From contig JANLRD010000092.1 in assembly GCA_031368215.1 (NCBI GenBank), forward strand, positions 11,011 to 75,010: a stretch of 64,000 nt of DNA. The letters run 5' to 3'. The notes under the pieces are model-generated. The model was not told the DNA's origin. It was given only the letters and a program-made list of their open reading frames with translations, and searched no databases. How positions within the stretch are numbered: the stretch's first letter is position 1; each line of letters begins with the position of its first letter. Source of the stretch: JANLQX01 sp031368215 (GTDB lineage: Bacteria; Actinomycetota; Acidimicrobiia; Acidimicrobiales; JANYDT01). The position numbers and the translations under genes are program-made. This document shows positions 24,924 through 34,128 of this stretch, in pieces.

Positions 24924-25793
24924 ATGTCACTCGTTTACGGCGTCATGACCGCCGCCGATTCCATGAAGCCCGTCGAGCTCGTCGCCCACGCGAGGCGTCT
25001 CGAGTCACTCGGCTATGAGTCGATGTGGGTGACCGACGTGTTCGGACGCGAGGTCTACGTGACCGCGGGCCACCTCCTCGCCCACACCGAGACGATCAAG
25101 GTGGCCACCGGCATCGCCCACATCTACGGTCGGGACGCAATCGCCACCGTGCAGGCTGCCCGAACCCTCTCGGAGTTCTCCGGCGGACGTTTCCTGCAAG
25201 GTCTCGGCGTATCGCATCCCGTGGCCGCGCAGATGCGCGGCGTTGCCTGGGAGAACCCGATCGACAAGACGCGTGCCTATCTGACAGCGATGCGCGGCGA
25301 GCTCCCAATCCACACCCCCACCGATGCGCCGCCGGTGCCGGTCTACCTCGCCGCCCACGGGCCCAAGATGATGGCCGTCGCTGCCGAACTGGCCGACGGA
25401 GCGATGATCTACATGCAGACACCGGATGGCTGTCGTGAGGCCCGCGCCATTCTCGGGCCCGACAAGACCCTCAACCTCGTCCTTCCCGCGTGCCTGACAA
25501 CGAACCCCGACGCCGCCCGAAGAGCCGGCCGTCGAGCTCTCCGCATCTACCTCCCGTTACCCGCGTACCAACGGGTATGGGCGCGCGCGGGGTTCGACGC
25601 CGACGACTGGAGCGACCGCGGCAGCGACCGCCTCGTCGACGCCTACCTCAACTGGGGCGACCTCGCCACGATCCAGACCCGTATGCGCGCGTATCTCGAC
25701 GCGGGCGTCACCAACATCCTTCTTGCCGCCAACCCCGATCCGACCAATCCCTCCTCTGCAGCGGAGCTCGTCGAGGCGCTCGCACCTTCGTGA
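24924..25793 (+). CDS. LLM-class F420-dependent oxidoreductase
   Basis: A 289-residue luciferase-like protein (LGYESMWVTDVFGREVYVTAGHLL, IKVATGIAHIYGRDAIATVQAARTLSEFSGGRFLQGLG, PVYLAAHGPKMMAVAAELADG). It sits 51 bp after the dienelactone-hydrolase gene and is probably co-transcribed with it. With the divergent oxidoreductase it makes a small catabolic locus containing two F420-type enzymes, a hydrolase and an acyl-CoA dehydrogenase. Substrate unknown. Confidence 0.85.
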   Translation: MSLVYGVMTAADSMKPVELVAHARRLESLGYESMWVTDVFGREVYVTAGHLLAHTETIKVATGIAHIYGRDAIATVQAARTLSEFSGGRFLQGLGVSHPVAAQMRGVAWENPIDKTRAYLTAMRGELPIHTPTDAPPVPVYLAAHGPKMMAVAAELADGAMIYMQTPDGCREARAILGPDKTLNLVLPACLTTNPDAARRAGRRALRIYLPLPAYQRVWARAGFDADDWSDRGSDRLVDAYLNWGDLATIQTRMRAYLDAGVTNILLAANPDPTNPSSAAELVEALAPS

Positions 25794-25984
25794 GGTAGTC
25801 GAAGTTGCTCGAGACTCCCCTGGGCCGGAGTGGTACGGGCCAGCAGCGAGCCAGCGCTCGGACCTATGTTCGACCGGGTGGATGTTGCGGTAGGAGGCAT
25901 CACGAGGGAGACTCCTCGATCTCGGCCGGGGCCGCATGAACCTGCCGTCAACGATCCGTGGATGTCCGAACCAGGCGGTAACTG

Positions 25985-26452
25985 ATGAACGAGATGCTCC
26001 CACCGTTCCCCGACCCGGGCCGAGCGCGGTCCGCACGCCGGCTCAAGCTGGACGACCGGGTAGACCGTCTCGCCGGGCTGGCGCTGTTCGAAGGATGGTC
26101 CAAGCGCGACCTGCGAAACATCGCTCGGAACACGCGTGAGGAGATGATCGAGCCGGATCAGTTCCTCATCAGGGAAGGGTCGCCGGCACGAGAGGCGTAC
26201 GTCATCATCGGCGGTGAGGCGGTCGTACGCAGCAAGGGGCGGCGGTTGGCGGCGCTTGGGCCCGGGGACATCGTCGGTGAGCTCGGCCTGCTCCTCCACC
26301 GCCCGCGCACGGCCTCGGTGCAAGCCCTCACACCGCTTGAGTACCTGGTGCTCGAACAGGCGAATCTCAAGGATTGCGTCGAGCGCTCGCCACATCTCGG
26401 ATGGCTACTGCTCCAGACCGTTGCGAATCGCCTGAGCGATACCGTCACCTGA
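25985..26452 (+). CDS. Cyclic-nucleotide-binding domain protein
   Basis: A 155-residue protein that is essentially one CNB domain (LFEGWSKRDLRNIARNTREE ... VVRSKGRRLAALGPGDIVGELGLLLHRPRTASVQALTPLEYLVLEQ). The phosphate-binding cassette is GDIVGELGLLLHRPRTASV, with the expected glutamate and arginine. No helix-turn-helix or effector domain is attached, so it is not a Crp-type regulator. It may be a stand-alone cAMP sensor or partner subunit. A possible ribosome-binding site, AGGCGG, lies about 6 bp before the ATG. Confidence 0.85.
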   Translation: MNEMLPPFPDPGRARSARRLKLDDRVDRLAGLALFEGWSKRDLRNIARNTREEMIEPDQFLIREGSPAREAYVIIGGEAVVRSKGRRLAALGPGDIVGELGLLLHRPRTASVQALTPLEYLVLEQANLKDCVERSPHLGWLLLQTVANRLSDTVT

Positions 26453-26580
26453 GGAGAGCGCCGGCGGCTCGGCACGTGAGGTCAGCGGCGTGGCATCAGC
26501 TCTGAAGATCGAGTTCAGCAAACCCCACCATGTGCACGACGAGGGACTGCGTCGAACGTAGCTGCGACGTACGGCTCAGC

Positions 26581-27318
26581 TCAGGAGTGTTCGAGGTGCC
26601 AGCCAGCCCGGTCGAGCACGAGGCGGTGCCGCGGCCCGGGGGCGGCGATGTCGACTGCATCGTCGGCGTGCTCGTAGGCCATGTCGCCGGCCCAGGCCAG
26701 CGTGAGCGGATCGGTGGAGATGACGCGGGTATGCATTCGCGGCGGCGTATGCAAACGGAGCCGACGCAGTAGATCATCGACGTCGTGGGCATGGGAGATG
26801 TGATGCAGCGTCGTCCACGTGGGCGGGGCCAGCGGGAGCGAGCCCTCGGCGTTGCGGGCGAGCGCGTCCTCCGGGGTGACCCACTGGTGTGCGGTCGCCT
26901 CCTCCAGAGCGAGTTCCACGTCGCCGCTGGGCGCCGGTGCGACAAAGAACCACGTGGAGAACCGTCGGGCCTCGGTCGGGGGCGGCATCCAATGCGACAG
27001 CGCGGCCATGGCCGTGGGGTCGACGACCAACCCGGTCTCCTCCTGCGCCTCGCGGACGGCGGCGCGTCGGGCCGCAGCGAGTTCGTGGGCGAGGTCGATG
27101 TCGGCGATCGGCACCCGGTCGTCGGGATCGACCTTGCCGCCCGGGAACACCCACATACCGGCGAACGCGCCGCGGCCGACCCGCTGCAGCATCAACGTCT
27201 CCACACGACCGGCCTGCGCCTCGCGGGCGTTGCGGACAAGGATGACGGTCGACGCTGCGATGAGCGGCGACGAGGCCCCCGGAGCAGCGGGGGTGAAATC
27301 GGCAGACGAGGAGCTCAC
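26581..27318 (-). CDS. NUDIX hydrolase
   Basis: A 245-residue NUDIX protein. The Nudix box is split by an insertion: the glycine part is WVFPGGKVDPDD, and the catalytic helix is AAVREAQEETGLVV. The arrangement resembles the NUDT19-like group acting on CoA or nucleotide-sugar derivatives; the substrate is not established. A GTG start at 27318 is used. It is divergent from the MFS transporter, and both lie next to a diverged 60-bp direct duplication. Confidence 0.85.
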   Translation of the reverse strand: MSSSSADFTPAAPGASSPLIAASTVILVRNAREAQAGRVETLMLQRVGRGAFAGMWVFPGGKVDPDDRVPIADIDLAHELAAARRAAVREAQEETGLVVDPTAMAALSHWMPPPTEARRFSTWFFVAPAPSGDVELALEEATAHQWVTPEDALARNAEGSLPLAPPTWTTLHHISHAHDVDDLLRRLRLHTPPRMHTRVISTDPLTLAWAGDMAYEHADDAVDIAAPGPRHRLVLDRAGWHLEHS

Positions 27319-27337
27319 GGGTGCTGTTCTAGCGGTT

Positions 27338-27411
27338 CACCCCGCCGAGGCTCCAATACGCCCGACTGGCTCAGTACCGAACGGTGTTCTCGTCGCGCAC
27401 CCCGCCGAGGC
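27338..27411. repeat. Direct repeat in a divergent promoter region
   Basis: CACCCCGCCGAGGC occurs at 27338-27351 and again at 27398-27411, 60 bp apart. Partial similarity continues on both sides, so this looks like a diverged tandem duplication of about 60 bp. It lies between the NUDIX gene and the MFS gene and may duplicate promoter elements. Confidence 0.6.
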
Positions 27412-27459
27412 GGCAATGCAGCGGGACCGACGGGCCGGTCAGCAGTAGCGTCGCCGACC

Positions 27460-28743
27460 GTGTCCACCGACTCAACCACCGCATTGCCGGACGAGCTCAC
27501 CGCTCGGGAGGCGATCCAGCGCCGGACGCTACGGGTGCTGATGGTCAGCCAGACCCTCGGCTCCGCCGGGAACTCGGTCGCCGTCACCGTCGGCGGGCGT
27601 GCCGCGAAGTCGATGCTCGGAGCCGACACGTTCGCCGGGTCGGCCAGCGCCGCGGTGACCCTCGGCGGCGCGGTCGCCGGACTCACCCTTTCCGCGGTGA
27701 TGGCCCGTCGTGGCCGCCGTCCGGGGTTGTTCCGCGGATACGCGATCGCCTTCGTCGGAGCGATAGCCACGGTCATCGCGCTGGAGAACCGCGCGTTCAT
27801 CCTGTTTCTCGTTGCGCTGCTGTTCTTCGGGGTCGGACAGGGAACCAACCTCCTCTCTCGCTATGCGGCTGCCGACCTGGCGACCACCGCGAACCGCGGA
27901 AAGGCGATCTCGCTGTTGCTCTTCGGCTCCACCTTCGGTGCAGTGAGCGCACAGGTCCTCGTGGGTCCCTGCGAGCGGGCTGCCCGTAGCCTCGGCTTGT
28001 GGGGTTACAGCGGGCCGTTTGTCTTTGCCGCCGTGATGCTCGTGATCGGGGCCACCAACGTGGTCGTCCGGTTACGGCCCGATCCCCTTGTCGTTGCCGG
28101 GCGGGTCGACGCAAACGCTCCTGGTGGCTTCCGACTCCCACCGCTGCGTCCGGCACTCCGGGTGATCAGCGGATCGCCCATGGCCAAGGTCGGGCTCGTC
28201 TCGATGATCATCGCCCAGGCGTCGATGGTGGCGGTGATGACCATGACCCCGATCCACATGGCCGACCACGGGCACTCCGGCACGCTCGCCGGCTACGTCA
28301 TCGCCGTCCATGTCATCGGCATGTTCGGCCTGGCCCCGCTGGTGGGTCGATTCGTCGATCGCGCGGGTCGGGTCGTGGCCATCGCGGTCGGCGCTTCGAT
28401 CCTCGTTGCCGCCACGATCGTTTCGGCACTCGCCGGGTACGAACCGGCGTTGCTCTTCCTCGGACTGTTCCTGCTCGGGCTCGGATGGAGCTTCGCCATG
28501 ATCGGCGGATCCACCCTTGTGTCGGAGTCGGTCCGCGAGGGTGACCGGGTGATGGTGCAGGGGTCGGCTGACCTCCTCATGAGCGTGTGCGGCGGATCGG
28601 CGGCGTTCGCCTCCGGGTTCATCAAGCGATCGTTCGGCTTTCACATGCTCGCCAACGTCGGCACCGTGGCGACCCTCTCGCTGCTGGTGCTCGCCTGGCG
28701 GACACTCCGCCTCGGGGGCTCGGCGGTCCGACCGGCAGTGTGA
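27460..28743 (+). CDS. MFS transporter
   Basis: A 427-residue membrane protein with about 12 hydrophobic segments (for example FVGAIATVIALENRAFILFL, KVGLVSMIIAQASMVAVMTM and LLFLGLFLLGLGWSFAMIGG). The cytoplasmic loop between helices 2 and 3 has the MFS-like ARRGRRPGLFRGY. It is a probable drug or metabolite exporter; the substrate is unknown. The GTG start at 27460 leads into a hydrophilic N-terminus (STDSTTALPDELTAREAIQR), which suits the family. Confidence 0.85.
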   Translation: MSTDSTTALPDELTAREAIQRRTLRVLMVSQTLGSAGNSVAVTVGGRAAKSMLGADTFAGSASAAVTLGGAVAGLTLSAVMARRGRRPGLFRGYAIAFVGAIATVIALENRAFILFLVALLFFGVGQGTNLLSRYAAADLATTANRGKAISLLLFGSTFGAVSAQVLVGPCERAARSLGLWGYSGPFVFAAVMLVIGATNVVVRLRPDPLVVAGRVDANAPGGFRLPPLRPALRVISGSPMAKVGLVSMIIAQASMVAVMTMTPIHMADHGHSGTLAGYVIAVHVIGMFGLAPLVGRFVDRAGRVVAIAVGASILVAATIVSALAGYEPALLFLGLFLLGLGWSFAMIGGSTLVSESVREGDRVMVQGSADLLMSVCGGSAAFASGFIKRSFGFHMLANVGTVATLSLLVLAWRTLRLGGSAVRPAV

Positions 28744-28827
28744 GCGGTTCACCGGGCTGACCCGACTACTCTTTACGGGTTCATCTGTGCCCCGCGTGTG
28801 CGAGGCCCTGACAAGGAGATTCGTCCG

Positions 28828-29142
28828 GTGGCCATTCGCGCCAAGCTCACGACCGTTGCCACTTCGGCCGCACCTGGCAGCAGTGCCGCCGACAGGCCCA
28901 AGGTGGAGCGCACCGAGGAGGAGAAGACCGCTCGCAAGGAGCGCGTCCAGAAGGCCAAGGACGCACTTGCCCGCTCGGCCACCCTCAAGGGCGACCACGT
29001 GGCTCCCGGACGCGCCGCACTGAAGCTGTTCCTCCAGCGCCTCAACGAGCGCAACCAGCCCGACGACGCGACCTTCGAGGCGCTGTTGGAGGCGCCCTTC
29101 AAAGCACCGCCGAAGAAGAAGACGACCGACCGCCGCTTCTAA
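28828..29142 (+). CDS. Small basic hypothetical protein
   Basis: A 104-residue, lysine/arginine-rich, probably largely disordered protein (KVERTEEEKTARKERVQKAK ... APPKKKTTDRRF). The GTG start at 28828 has a strong ribosome-binding site, AAGGAG, 8 bp upstream, which is good support for a real gene. No known domain. Charge suggests nucleic-acid or ribosome contact, but this is speculative. Confidence 0.6.
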   Translation: MAIRAKLTTVATSAAPGSSAADRPKVERTEEEKTARKERVQKAKDALARSATLKGDHVAPGRAALKLFLQRLNERNQPDDATFEALLEAPFKAPPKKKTTDRRF

Positions 29143-29217
29143 TTCACCGTTCGAGCGATGGCCCAGCCGTTCGAACGCAAACGCTGACCTGCGTCCGCTT
29201 CCGACGATCAGAATGGC

Positions 29218-30978
29218 GTGGTGAGCCTGACGATCGTCGACTTGGGTGAACTCGACGACCCTCTGGGCGTCGAACTCGCGCATCGCCTCGGGGCGCTGCA
29301 CATCGTCGAATGGGGTCACCTCTACGACCCCGGTGTCTGGAACGCCGCGATCGCCGTCGGTGAACTCATCGCCATGCGCGACCCGAGGAGCGCGAGCCGA
29401 ACCCTGGTGGCCTTCGAGGGTGAACCGTCGAGCGCCACCGTCGTCGGATCCGTGTCGATTCTGGAGACCGACGATTTGGATGGCTGGGCACATGTACGTC
29501 CGTGGCTGGCCAGCCTCCTCGTCCTCCCTCCGGAACGCGGACGTGGCATCGGCTCAGCGCTGACCGATGCTGCGGTGCGCCTCGCCGCGCAGCGCGGCGA
29601 TCACTACGTGCACTTATTCACCCCGGAACACGCCGAGTACTACCAGCGGCTCGGCTGGCGCGTTGTCGCACCTGCCCTCGCCTCCGGCCGGGACGTGACG
29701 GTGATGGCTCGGGGAACCGATCCCCGCTCGGCGCGGCGTTCCGTCGTCAGCCGATGGGTCGGCGACCCCGACATCGGCGGCGCGTATTCGTATCTGCGTC
29801 CCGGTGGCACATCGTCAGACCGCGATGCCCTCGGCACCGAGGTGCTTCCTCGGGTCTGGCTGGCGGGCGAGTACACGTGGTCAGCCGGGCCCGGAACGCT
29901 TCACGGCGCCTGGTTCAGCGGCGAACGGGCTGCCAGTGCCGTCCTCCGACGGCAAGACCTCCAGCGGATTGCCGTGATCGGTTCGGGCATGGCCGGTCTG
30001 GCAGCCGCCGGTCGGCTTCACGAAGGTGGTCGGGCCGTCGAGATCTTCGAATCATCCACTCGGCCCTTCGGGCGGGCGGCGACAGACCGAACGGTTCGAG
30101 GACCGATCCATCTCGGTGGCGCGTGGATGCACGGCATCGTCGGCCATCCGCTCCATGCCGTGGTCGACGCGGCCCCGTGGAACTGGGACCCTGCGCCGAC
30201 CTTCGTCGTCGGTCACGGTCGGCTCGGCGAAGACGACGAGTCCCGCTTGGCTGCGTTGTATCAAGAGCTGGAGACCCGACTCGATGCACTGCCCAACGAC
30301 AACCGTGCTTTGGGACCGTCCCTTCGAGCAATCCTCGCCGATCTCGCGGAGCACGCGCTCGATGCAGCAGTGCTCATGTGCTGGGCGCGCGGTGAGTTCG
30401 AAAACCTCTACGCCGCTCCCCTCGATGATCTTGCCTTGGTCGCACGGTCTGAGCAGTACGAGCTTCCGGGCGGCGATCACCTCATCACGACACCACTCGA
30501 CACCGTGCTCGAAGAATTGAGCAGCGCGCTTACTATTACCCTTGGCTCTCGGGTCGTCGCCATCCGGTCGGGCGAGAGCAACGTCTCATTGGACTTCGCC
30601 GAACGCACGAGCGAGGAGTTCGACGCGGTCATCTGCGCAACGCCACTCCCCCCGATCAAGAGCGGACGCATCGTGTTCGATCCGCCGATCCCCGACGCCA
30701 TCGTCTCGTCGATGAACCGGATCGGATGCGGGCCCATCGCCAAGGTGGCCACCACGTTCGACGAACCGTTCTGGGTGCCCCATCGGGCGTTCTCGCTCAC
30801 CGGCGAACAGCCGCAGCCGCTCGAGTTCTTCGTCGACGTGTCGACGGTCGTCGGCAAACCGACTCTCTGCGGGTTCGCTGTGGGTGAGCATGCAGCCGCG
30901 GTGGAGGCGATGACCGAGGACGAGAGGTGTCGCCTGGTCGACCGCCTCCTGACCGAAGCCGGAGTGCGAACCCGCTGA
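29218..30978 (+). CDS. GNAT acetyltransferase fused to a permuted flavin amine oxidase
   Basis: A 586-residue fusion. Residues 1-165 form a GNAT domain; acetyl-CoA motif A is LLVLPPERGRGIGSALTDAA near residue 101. Residues about 177-243 match what is normally the C-terminal end of flavin amine oxidases (RWVGDPDIGGAYSYLRPG ... VWLAGEYTWSAGPGTLHGAW). Only then comes the usual N-terminal FAD Rossmann motif IAVIGSGMAGLAAAGRL near residue 251, followed by GGAWMHGIVGHPL and the rest of the oxidase. The protein ends where the displaced segment would normally follow. The order therefore looks circularly permuted. Substrate is likely a polyamine or other amine. GTG 29218 or 29221 starts it. Confidence 0.8.
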   Translation: MVSLTIVDLGELDDPLGVELAHRLGALHIVEWGHLYDPGVWNAAIAVGELIAMRDPRSASRTLVAFEGEPSSATVVGSVSILETDDLDGWAHVRPWLASLLVLPPERGRGIGSALTDAAVRLAAQRGDHYVHLFTPEHAEYYQRLGWRVVAPALASGRDVTVMARGTDPRSARRSVVSRWVGDPDIGGAYSYLRPGGTSSDRDALGTEVLPRVWLAGEYTWSAGPGTLHGAWFSGERAASAVLRRQDLQRIAVIGSGMAGLAAAGRLHEGGRAVEIFESSTRPFGRAATDRTVRGPIHLGGAWMHGIVGHPLHAVVDAAPWNWDPAPTFVVGHGRLGEDDESRLAALYQELETRLDALPNDNRALGPSLRAILADLAEHALDAAVLMCWARGEFENLYAAPLDDLALVARSEQYELPGGDHLITTPLDTVLEELSSALTITLGSRVVAIRSGESNVSLDFAERTSEEFDAVICATPLPPIKSGRIVFDPPIPDAIVSSMNRIGCGPIAKVATTFDEPFWVPHRAFSLTGEQPQPLEFFVDVSTVVGKPTLCGFAVGEHAAAVEAMTEDERCRLVDRLLTEAGVRTR

Positions 30979-30987
30979 CTCGGGCCC

Positions 30988-31935
30988 TCAGGTTCCGGCC
31001 ACCCCGTCAGGTACCTGTCCGAGAACGCCTCGCAGCACCTGGGCTGCCCCCAGGAGCGCAGCGCTCTCATAGGGCACGACGACCTTGGTGTTGTCACTGT
31101 CGGCGAACTTGCTGAGCGCATCGAGTTGCAGGATCGCGAGCAGCGTCGGATCCGGTGCCGCGGCCTTGATGGCGCCGTAGATGCTGGCGATACCGATTGC
31201 TCGACCCTCCGCTTCCAGGATGGTCGCCTGCCGATTGCCTTCGGCTCGAAGGATCGCCGCCTGCCGTTCTCCCTCGGCGGCTTTGACGGCTGCCTGCGAG
31301 TTGCCGTCGGCGACATTGATGGCCGACTGCCGGGTGCCCTCGGACTGCAGGATCTTCGCCCGCGCTTCCTGGTCGGCCTGCTTCTGCAGCGCGAGCGCCA
31401 GGAGGATCTGCGGAGGGGGAGCGATCTCGACGATCTCGATCCGGTTGATGCGGATCCCCCATTTGTCGGTGACCGCTTCCATCTGGTTCTGGACGTCGGT
31501 GTTGATCCGCTCGCGTTCCGAGAGCGCCTGGTCGAGGGAGAGCGTGCCGATCACCGATCGAAGGGCCGTGCGGGCGAGGGCATCGATGGCGACGTCGAAC
31601 GAGGCGATGCTGAACAGCGCCTGCTTGGCATCGACGATTTGCGTGAAGATCGTGGCGTTGACCGTGACCACGACGTTGTCCTTGGTGATGACCTCTTGGC
31701 GGTCGCCCGGGCGGGGGATCTCGCGGATGTCCACCCGCTGGAGCGAGTCGATGAAGGGCGCCAGAATCACGAGACCCGGCTCATGCGTCTTGCGATACTC
31801 GCCAAGGCGCTTGACCACACCGACCTCGCCCTGCTGGACGATGTTGATCATGCGTCGCAGTGCGAAGAGGACCACGAGAACGACGAGCCCGGTGATGGCG
31901 AGTCCGGCTGATGCGGAGGAACTGAGGGCAATCAT
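30988..31935 (-). CDS. SPFH/band 7 (stomatin-like) membrane protein
   Basis: A 315-residue protein with one N-terminal membrane anchor (GLAITGLVVLVVLFALRRM), then the SPFH domain (VVKRLGEYRKTHEPGLVILA ... VDIREIPRPGDRQEVITKDN) and an Ala/Glu/Gln-rich coiled coil (KAAEGERQAAILRAEGNRQA). It likely oligomerises at the membrane and organises microdomains or controls a protease. It is 24 bp downstream of an NfeD-type gene, the classical nfeD-stomatin operon. Confidence 0.93.
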   Translation of the reverse strand: MIALSSSASAGLAITGLVVLVVLFALRRMINIVQQGEVGVVKRLGEYRKTHEPGLVILAPFIDSLQRVDIREIPRPGDRQEVITKDNVVVTVNATIFTQIVDAKQALFSIASFDVAIDALARTALRSVIGTLSLDQALSERERINTDVQNQMEAVTDKWGIRINRIEIVEIAPPPQILLALALQKQADQEARAKILQSEGTRQSAINVADGNSQAAVKAAEGERQAAILRAEGNRQATILEAEGRAIGIASIYGAIKAAAPDPTLLAILQLDALSKFADSDNTKVVVPYESAALLGAAQVLRGVLGQVPDGVAGT

Positions 31936-31959
31936 GAGATGGCTACTTTCGGGTCGGCG

Positions 31960-32400
31960 CTACTCAGTCGGGTAGACGAGGAGTGTGGTGCCTTCAACCG
32001 AGATGACGACCGCTGGGTCGTCTTTCCCGATGGTGGTGTCGGCAAGACTTCGGGCCAGCCACGTCTCGCCAGCGAGCATCACGTGGCCACCCGCACGCTC
32101 GGTCACCTCGTCGGACACGACGACACGCTGACCGACGATGCCGCCGTGAACGCCGACCGCGGCCGGGGCTCCACGTGGTCGGAGGAATGCTCTGCTCACG
32201 TACGGTCGGCCGAGCAGAATCCCCAATGCACACACCGACACGGCGGCCAGTCCCTGGACGGCATAGGCGCCGGAAGCGAACACCGACACTGCCGCTCCGG
32301 CGAGCGCTCCAACCGCTCCGAAGAATGCAAAGAAGGCGAGGTGGTGGAGCTCTACGGCGAACAGCGTCAACGCCAAGACGATCCACGCCGCGGTCACCAT
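31960..32400 (-). CDS. NfeD-family membrane protein
   Basis: A 146-residue protein with two N-terminal membrane helices (AAWIVLALTLFAVELHHLAF; AFFGAVGALAGAAVSVFASG) and a C-terminal OB-fold of NfeD type (GGIVGQRVVVSDEVTERAGG ... LARSLADTTIGKDDPAVVIS). It lacks the serine-protease domain of long NfeD proteins, so it is the short form. It is paired with the downstream SPFH gene; such pairs act together in membrane organisation. Confidence 0.88.
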   Translation of the reverse strand: MVTAAWIVLALTLFAVELHHLAFFAFFGAVGALAGAAVSVFASGAYAVQGLAAVSVCALGILLGRPYVSRAFLRPRGAPAAVGVHGGIVGQRVVVSDEVTERAGGHVMLAGETWLARSLADTTIGKDDPAVVISVEGTTLLVYPTE

Positions 32401-32494
32401 GTCACCCTCACCTCCCTAAACGTACAACCGCTCGCTCGACTTGCGTCACCGATGCCCACGATCAGCCAGTTCGCAGCCGTTGCGCTTGCCCGGC

Positions 32495-34009
32495 TCAGCC
32501 GGGGAAACGTTTGCGGAGGCTGATCTTGTCGAGCTTGCCGGTCGGGGTCATCGGCATGTCCGTGATCATCTCGATCATTGCGAGCCGGGCGTCGGCATCG
32601 TGCTGGGCGTCATAGAACGTCCGAAGCGCGCGAGCGTCCAGGCTCTCTGCCTCGGGCCACAGTGTCACCACGGCCGCGGGTTGGCCTCCAACTGGAATCA
32701 CCGCGGCGTAGCGGACCGACGGATGACGCTGCAGCGCTTCCTCGATCGGGCGGGGGTAGATCGGGCCCGTCGGCGACTCGATCCGCTCCGATACGCGGCC
32801 GAGCGTGGTGACGAATCCTCCTGCGTCCATCCGTCCAACGTCGCCGGTGTGCAGCCAGCCATCACGCGTTGCCTCAGCGGTCTTCTCCGGCTCGTTCCAG
32901 TAGCCGATCATGAAGCCGCCTCGGATGCAGAGCTCCCCCGGTTGACCGACGGGAACTTCCTCGCCGAGGTCGTCGAGCACCCGAACCTCCTTGTCGGGAA
33001 GGGGTTCGCCAACCGCGCCGAGCCGCCCGTCGCTGGGGCGTGAAGGCCGGCCCAGGGCGACGAACCCTCCGAGCTCGCTTTGTCCGTAGCTCTCGCAGAA
33101 CGCAACGCCGAGTTCGTCGAAGTATGCGCGCTTGAGTTCCGGAGCGACGGGAGCTCCGCCGGAAGCGACGAGCCGAAGCGCCTGAGGTGCCCCTCCCCGT
33201 TTGCGTGACTCCACGAGCAGATCGGTGAGGAATGGCGGGTTCGCCGGAAAGTACGTGCACTGATTGTCATGAAGGTCTTCCCAGACCGCGGAAGGGTCCC
33301 ACTGCTTGCGAAGGCCCACGGTCATACCGCGGTGGACTCCGGGAAGGAGGTTGACCACGAGCCCGTACGACGAGGCTAACCCGGTCACTCCGAGCGACGA
33401 GTCGTCCGGTCCGAGACCGAGTCGCTCGGCGATGCAGGCGGCGGCGCGACTCGTGAAGCCGTGGGCGAGAACCGCACCCTTCGGGCGGCCGGTGGAGCCG
33501 GAGGTGAACGACAGGTGGGCGGCCATGGTGTCGTCGACGGCAACAGCCGGTGTGGCCGACGGCGCTCCGCTCAACGCATCGGCCCACCCGATGGCCCCCT
33601 CCTGGGGACCGTCCATGCAGTAGTACGTCGTGATGCTCGGCATCTTCGCTCGGTCACGTTCGATCGCCGGCAGGGCATCGTGGGTGTAGACGAGCACACT
33701 CGGCGTGCACGCCTGCACGTAGTCCGCGAGTTCGTCGACGACGAGCACGCTGATGTGCGCGCTGATGGCCCCGATCTTCCAGGCACCCCACATCGCCACG
33801 ATGTAGTCGAGCCCGTTGTGGGCGAGGATGCCGACGCGGTCTCCCGGGCGTACACCAACGTCCCAGAAGGCGGACGCCGCCCGATCGGTTGCCGCCTCGG
33901 TCTCGGCGAAGCTGAGCGATCGACCGCGGTCGCTCCATCGGAGGAATGTCGCGTCGGGCGTCCGGTGTGCGGCTCGGCGGAGGAGATCGGGAAAAGTCGT
34001 GAAGGCCAT
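32495..34009 (-). CDS. AMP-dependent acyl-CoA synthetase/ligase
   Basis: About 504 residues of the ANL superfamily. The P-loop-like motif is LSFTSGSTGRPKGAV, A5 is ESYGQSELGG, A7 is DGWLHTGDVG, and the C-terminal catalytic lysine is in MTPTGKLDKISLRK. It activates a carboxylate as acyl-AMP and probably transfers it to CoA; chain type is not predictable. The ATG at 34009 is preferred; a GTG at 34042 is possible. It is divergent from the 8-oxoguanine-deaminase-like gene. Confidence 0.9.
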   Translation of the reverse strand: MAFTTFPDLLRRAAHRTPDATFLRWSDRGRSLSFAETEAATDRAASAFWDVGVRPGDRVGILAHNGLDYIVAMWGAWKIGAISAHISVLVVDELADYVQACTPSVLVYTHDALPAIERDRAKMPSITTYYCMDGPQEGAIGWADALSGAPSATPAVAVDDTMAAHLSFTSGSTGRPKGAVLAHGFTSRAAACIAERLGLGPDDSSLGVTGLASSYGLVVNLLPGVHRGMTVGLRKQWDPSAVWEDLHDNQCTYFPANPPFLTDLLVESRKRGGAPQALRLVASGGAPVAPELKRAYFDELGVAFCESYGQSELGGFVALGRPSRPSDGRLGAVGEPLPDKEVRVLDDLGEEVPVGQPGELCIRGGFMIGYWNEPEKTAEATRDGWLHTGDVGRMDAGGFVTTLGRVSERIESPTGPIYPRPIEEALQRHPSVRYAAVIPVGGQPAAVVTLWPEAESLDARALRTFYDAQHDADARLAMIEMITDMPMTPTGKLDKISLRKRFPG

Positions 34010-34128
34010 CTCCAATACTGTTCCGTCTACACCCTCCAACACCCCCGGCAGTGTTACCGGCGTGCGAATTCTTCCGTCGGCTACGGCGAACCGAAGGAGC
34101 GAGCCGCCGATGCGCCATGCTGGAGCCC

